From assembly GCA_002943765.1 (NCBI GenBank), contig PQWQ01000001.1:868001-932000 (forward strand): 64,000 nucleotides of DNA, written 5' to 3'. The DNA comes from Psoroptes ovis. Lineage: Eukaryota; Arthropoda; Arachnida; Sarcoptiformes; Psoroptidae. Positions 60,844-64,000 of the stretch are shown piece after piece. How positions within the stretch are numbered: the stretch's first letter is position 1; each line of letters opens with the position of its first letter. The notes beneath the pieces are model-generated. The model made no database searches. It worked only from the letters and a program-made list of their open reading frames with translations, and had not been told where the DNA came from. The position numbers and the translations under genes were made by a program.

Positions 60844-62944
60844 ATGATTTGGGCCATTGACACATGTTTTTATTTACACTTGATAAAATTCAATGACCAG
60901 ATTTTTTTTTTAATCATAAATTAAATAATCTTGATTATTTAAAATTTGATGATTACAAATAAGTCTTGATTGAATCAACAATATCATATATCACTGTATT
61001 ATCTGTGTACAATATGATCAGTGATTTTGCTTACAAATACCAGAGCAATATCGATTCATGTATGTCTATGCATTTGGATAAATGTATCCGAATATATTCA
61101 TCCAAACACACAAAAATTTAATGTCAAATGCAAATGACATTATTCTCATTATTACGATTATTCAATGTTGTCATTGTTTTATTTCAAATTTTGAAATATT
61201 TCATTTAAATGTGTCTAATGTTCATTATCAAGGACACAAATATGTGTATTCAATTGTCAAATTATATAATAAAGTGAAAATTGAAATGAAATCAGACAAA
61301 ATTCACGACTAAAATGACATTTGAATTATTTTCAATTTGTTCCTTTTAAATGATTTAATTAAAGCTTGGTCAAATTATGTAAAATTCTCTTGGTGAAATT
61401 CTGACAGTTTTCAAAGGTGCAAACATGGTTAAGCAACCTTTCGAGCAATCTTTGGCAACACGTGTCACAGATAATAGTCCCAAGGTTAGCCAAAAGTATT
61501 TGACCTTGTGGCAAATAGCAAATAACAACCCTCATAAACATCCAGACAGATTCGAAATATTCAATTTCAAAGATAATTATTTCATTAATTCATCATTCTT
61601 CGATGAAACAATGAATCACCATTCTTATAATTGAATTGTTGTTACGAATTCAGAGGTCCTTGGTCCATCAAAGGTGCAAATATGTTAGAACAGAATCACC
61701 AGGACCAGACTGGACTTCAAGAATGATCATTGAAATTTATGATCAATTCGGTATTCATAGAATAGCGAAGCAAAGCACAGAAAAAAAATACAGAACCAGT
61801 CAATGACCTCAATGCCAAATATTACATAATAATCATAATCATAATGTTAAAAATGGTATGGTCTATGAATGATTGTATGTGTGTTGGTGTTTTGGTGTAT
61901 GCCGCTGTATGTTAGTGTGTGGTATGAGTCTATTATATGTTTTAAGGTCAAACGAGTAACCGAAAAAATTTGAAAAAAAATCCATAAATTCAGTGAGCGA
62001 ATGAAGGAATTGAATTTTTGATTTAAAAAAAAATTCACAAATTCTGTGATGAAATTTTTGGATTCTTTGAAAATTCTTTGATTCTTTGAAAATTTCTTGA
62101 AAATATTTTTTACAAAAATGACACATTTCAATGCCTAACCCTTGAGAGTGATAAATAAAAAAAAAATTGACAAGTGTTGACCTTGTATTGTATATATTAA
62201 TATAACTAAGAATTGTAAATCAATCAATCCTCGATCAATTCATTCTGAGAGTTGAGCTGAAATTTTGGTTTCAATTTTTTTTTCAAATTTTTCAAATTTG
62301 AAAAATTGTTCTGGTATTTATTGGTGTTGTTGGGTGGTTGTATACCCTTTTCAATCACGAGAGTGTCTCCATACAAATCAAAATCAATTTTCAATGATTT
62401 TTTTCGATTTGATTTTTAACAAATGAAAATGAATTTGAATACGAAACTAACAAACGAACGAAACACCAAAATAAATTTCAGAACACAAAGTTCATGGCCA
62501 AATTTTTTTTTTATGTTTAACATTGCCACCAACAACCAGAACCTCCACCAACAACAACAACAACAGCAGCAACAGAAACAACACCGACTAATATCATTCC
62601 ATTTTTCACATTGATACTTATTTGATAAGCCATCATTCAATACAATTGAAGGTTATACATTTCATTTATTTACTTACCAATTTATTTATTTTGTTTGTTT
62701 CTCTTTTAACTGCTTTCCATTGGTATTTGCTGTTGTTGTTGTTGTTGTTGCTGCTGTTGGTATTTGTTTGTTTGTAATAAATACGATACAAGAGTATAGA
62801 CTTACCAGTATTATTTTGTATTTGATGGTCGACCCCATCATCATCATCATCATCAAAGTGTTTATATGTGAAGAGATTTGAAATCACTATGTGTTTATAT
62901 GTGAATTGAGCATATATCAAAATAAAAAACGTCATCTCATGACT

Positions 62945-62957
62945 AGGTCACTGAACT
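62945..62957. promoter_or_regulatory. Second perfect ecdysone response element (IR1)
   Basis: AGGTCACTGAACT fits RGKTCANTGAMCY at all positions. It is in the intron separating the two E75 finger exons. Such a site could serve an isoform promoter within this intron or act as an enhancer. Binding is inferred from the consensus only. Confidence 0.55.
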
Positions 62958-63419
62958 GACGACTGATTCGTTGATATTTGATTTTGGTTTTCGACCTCGA
63001 ACTCGTTCTCGTGAATATTTTTCTTTTTTTCCATTCAGTTTTTCGATGGTCAAAACCTAAGTGAAATTGAAATTGGAATCGAAATGATGAAATAAAAGAA
63101 AGAAAAAAAAATCACTATAGTTTACCTTTAAAATCACAGGTATTTTTTTATGACTCAAAACTTGCCATGAACTACAAGGTCTTGGACCTTGAAATGTTAT
63201 GAATCAATGATGAAGGAAAAAAAATTTCTGAGGTCTCATAGGTGTGCGTGCGAGGTGGTGGTGGTGTTGTATTTACTTAGGGTATTAAATGTTGAGGTGT
63301 GTTTTGTGTGTACGTGAAGGACCATAACGATTTGCTCTCAATTTTCTTCAAAATGTTTGGCCTAAGACTTTTGGAAATATTTGCTACCAAAGAAAAAAAA
63401 TGGTTGAAGAAGAAATATT

Positions 63420-63428
63420 TCAAGGTCA
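63420..63428 (+). promoter_or_regulatory. FTZ-F1-type site (TCAAGGTCA)
   Basis: A perfect extended half-site, 476 bp upstream of the finger 2 exon. It has the same nine bases as the site at 60835 but on the opposite strand. Confidence 0.35.
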
Positions 63429-63903
63429 AGACAGTATTGTTTTCATCCATCTTCATTGAACTCAAAGGTTATCGGTTGAATTTGCTCTCTCTTTTTTTTC
63501 TTAATTCAAGTGTAACATATTTTTTCAAAAATTTTTTATATCGCTCAAAGCCAAAGTACTATGACCTCATAACCTTGAATCTTGGTGAATTTCAATTTTT
63601 TTCTTATTGAATCGTTTTTCTTCTTGAATAAAATTCTTTGGCCAAAAAATTTTTTTTCTGTTTTCTAAGATCTGTCAAATGTGGTGTTGTTGTCATTGTC
63701 AAGCATTGTTTATTCAATTTCATGGCCAAATTTTTTCTCGAATTTTTCGTTCATTAATTCACCGAATTTCCAACCATTTTCGGTGTCATAATGATTGTCA
63801 TTTGTGGCTTAATTCTTTGGAAAATTTTCCCTGTTTTAAATTTTGAAAATTAATTAATTTTTTTTTTTTGGTTTTAATTCAATTGTCAACCACCGTTTTA
63901 TAG

Positions 63904-64000
63904 GGATTCTTTCGACGTTCAATACAACAAAAAATCCAATATAGACCATGTACAAAAAATCAACAATGTTCAATATTACGTATTAATCGTAATCGTTGCC
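63904..64000 (+). CDS. E75 exon encoding zinc finger 2, cut by the window end
   Basis: After the acceptor TTTATAG, 97 bases encode GFFRRSIQQKIQYRPCTKNQ then QCSILRINRNRC, the arthropod E75 second finger. It includes the completed P-box (EGCKGFF), the D-box loop and three of the four finger Cys residues. It joins the finger 1 exon in phase 0. The rest of the DNA-binding domain, the hinge and the heme-binding ligand domain lie beyond the window. Confidence 0.97.

Larger units (their letters stand above)
60729..63903. other. E75 intron between the two zinc finger exons
   Basis: A 3.2-kb intron that also carries regulatory-looking sequence: about eight AGGTCA/TGACCT half-sites, a perfect ecdysone response element at 62945 and TCAAGGTCA sites at 60835 and 63420. 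A 17-base near-identical direct repeat occurs at 61411 and 61668. (CAA)n and (GTT)n runs lie near 62540 and 62735, in opposite orientation. No confirmed gene is present; an open frame at 61425-61634 is noted among the findings. Confidence 0.7.

Overview
This window is very AT-rich nuclear DNA from an animal. It has short GT-AG introns in most genes, many homopolymers and (CAT)n, (TAA)n and ATTC-type simple repeats, and Asn-, Ser-, Gln- and His-rich tracts in its proteins. The genes (trachealess-type bHLH-PAS, E75 nuclear receptor, CWC22, hyccin, arylsulfatase B, MRPL42) point to an arthropod. The base composition and tight gene packing fit an acariform mite such as the dust-mite group, but that lineage call is inference only.

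Layout. 1-7547 is non-coding sequence upstream of, or in a 5' intron of, trachealess. 7548-13144 (+) holds seven coding exons of trachealess (trh/NPAS3 family); its 5' end was not found. 14703-16886 (+) is hyccin (FAM126), three exons. 17390-19792 (+) is the splicing factor CWC22, two exons. 19878-20426 (-) is a three-exon MRPL42 gene that is invisible to a simple long-ORF scan; it is convergent with CWC22 and head to head with the next gene. 20874-22598 (+) is an arylsulfatase B-type lysosomal sulfatase, two exons. 22599-27397 is intergenic or E75 upstream sequence. From 27398 to the window end (+) lies the 5' half of the ecdysone-induced nuclear receptor E75. It has two alternative first coding exons about 32 kb apart (27398-28100 and 59999-60338). 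Both have phase-1 donors matching the acceptor of the exon encoding zinc finger 1 (60640-60728). The zinc finger 2 exon starts at 63904 and runs off the window.

Main observation. The E75 introns look like a hormone-receptor regulatory landscape. Two perfect 13/13 inverted-repeat ecdysone response elements (35238-35250 and 62945-62957) match RGKTCANTGAMCY. There are several near matches, a DR1, two DR3s, and FTZ-F1-type TCAAGGTCA sites next to the DNA-binding-domain exons. By my hand count the half-site AGGTCA/TGACCT occurs about 37 times in 40-64 kb but only about 7 times in 0-30 kb. This fits an early ecdysone-response gene wired for autoregulation and cross-regulation by nuclear receptors. 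The introns also hold short GC-richer islands, degenerate minisatellites, perfect inverted repeats and a few coding-like small ORFs. These are described below with low confidence.
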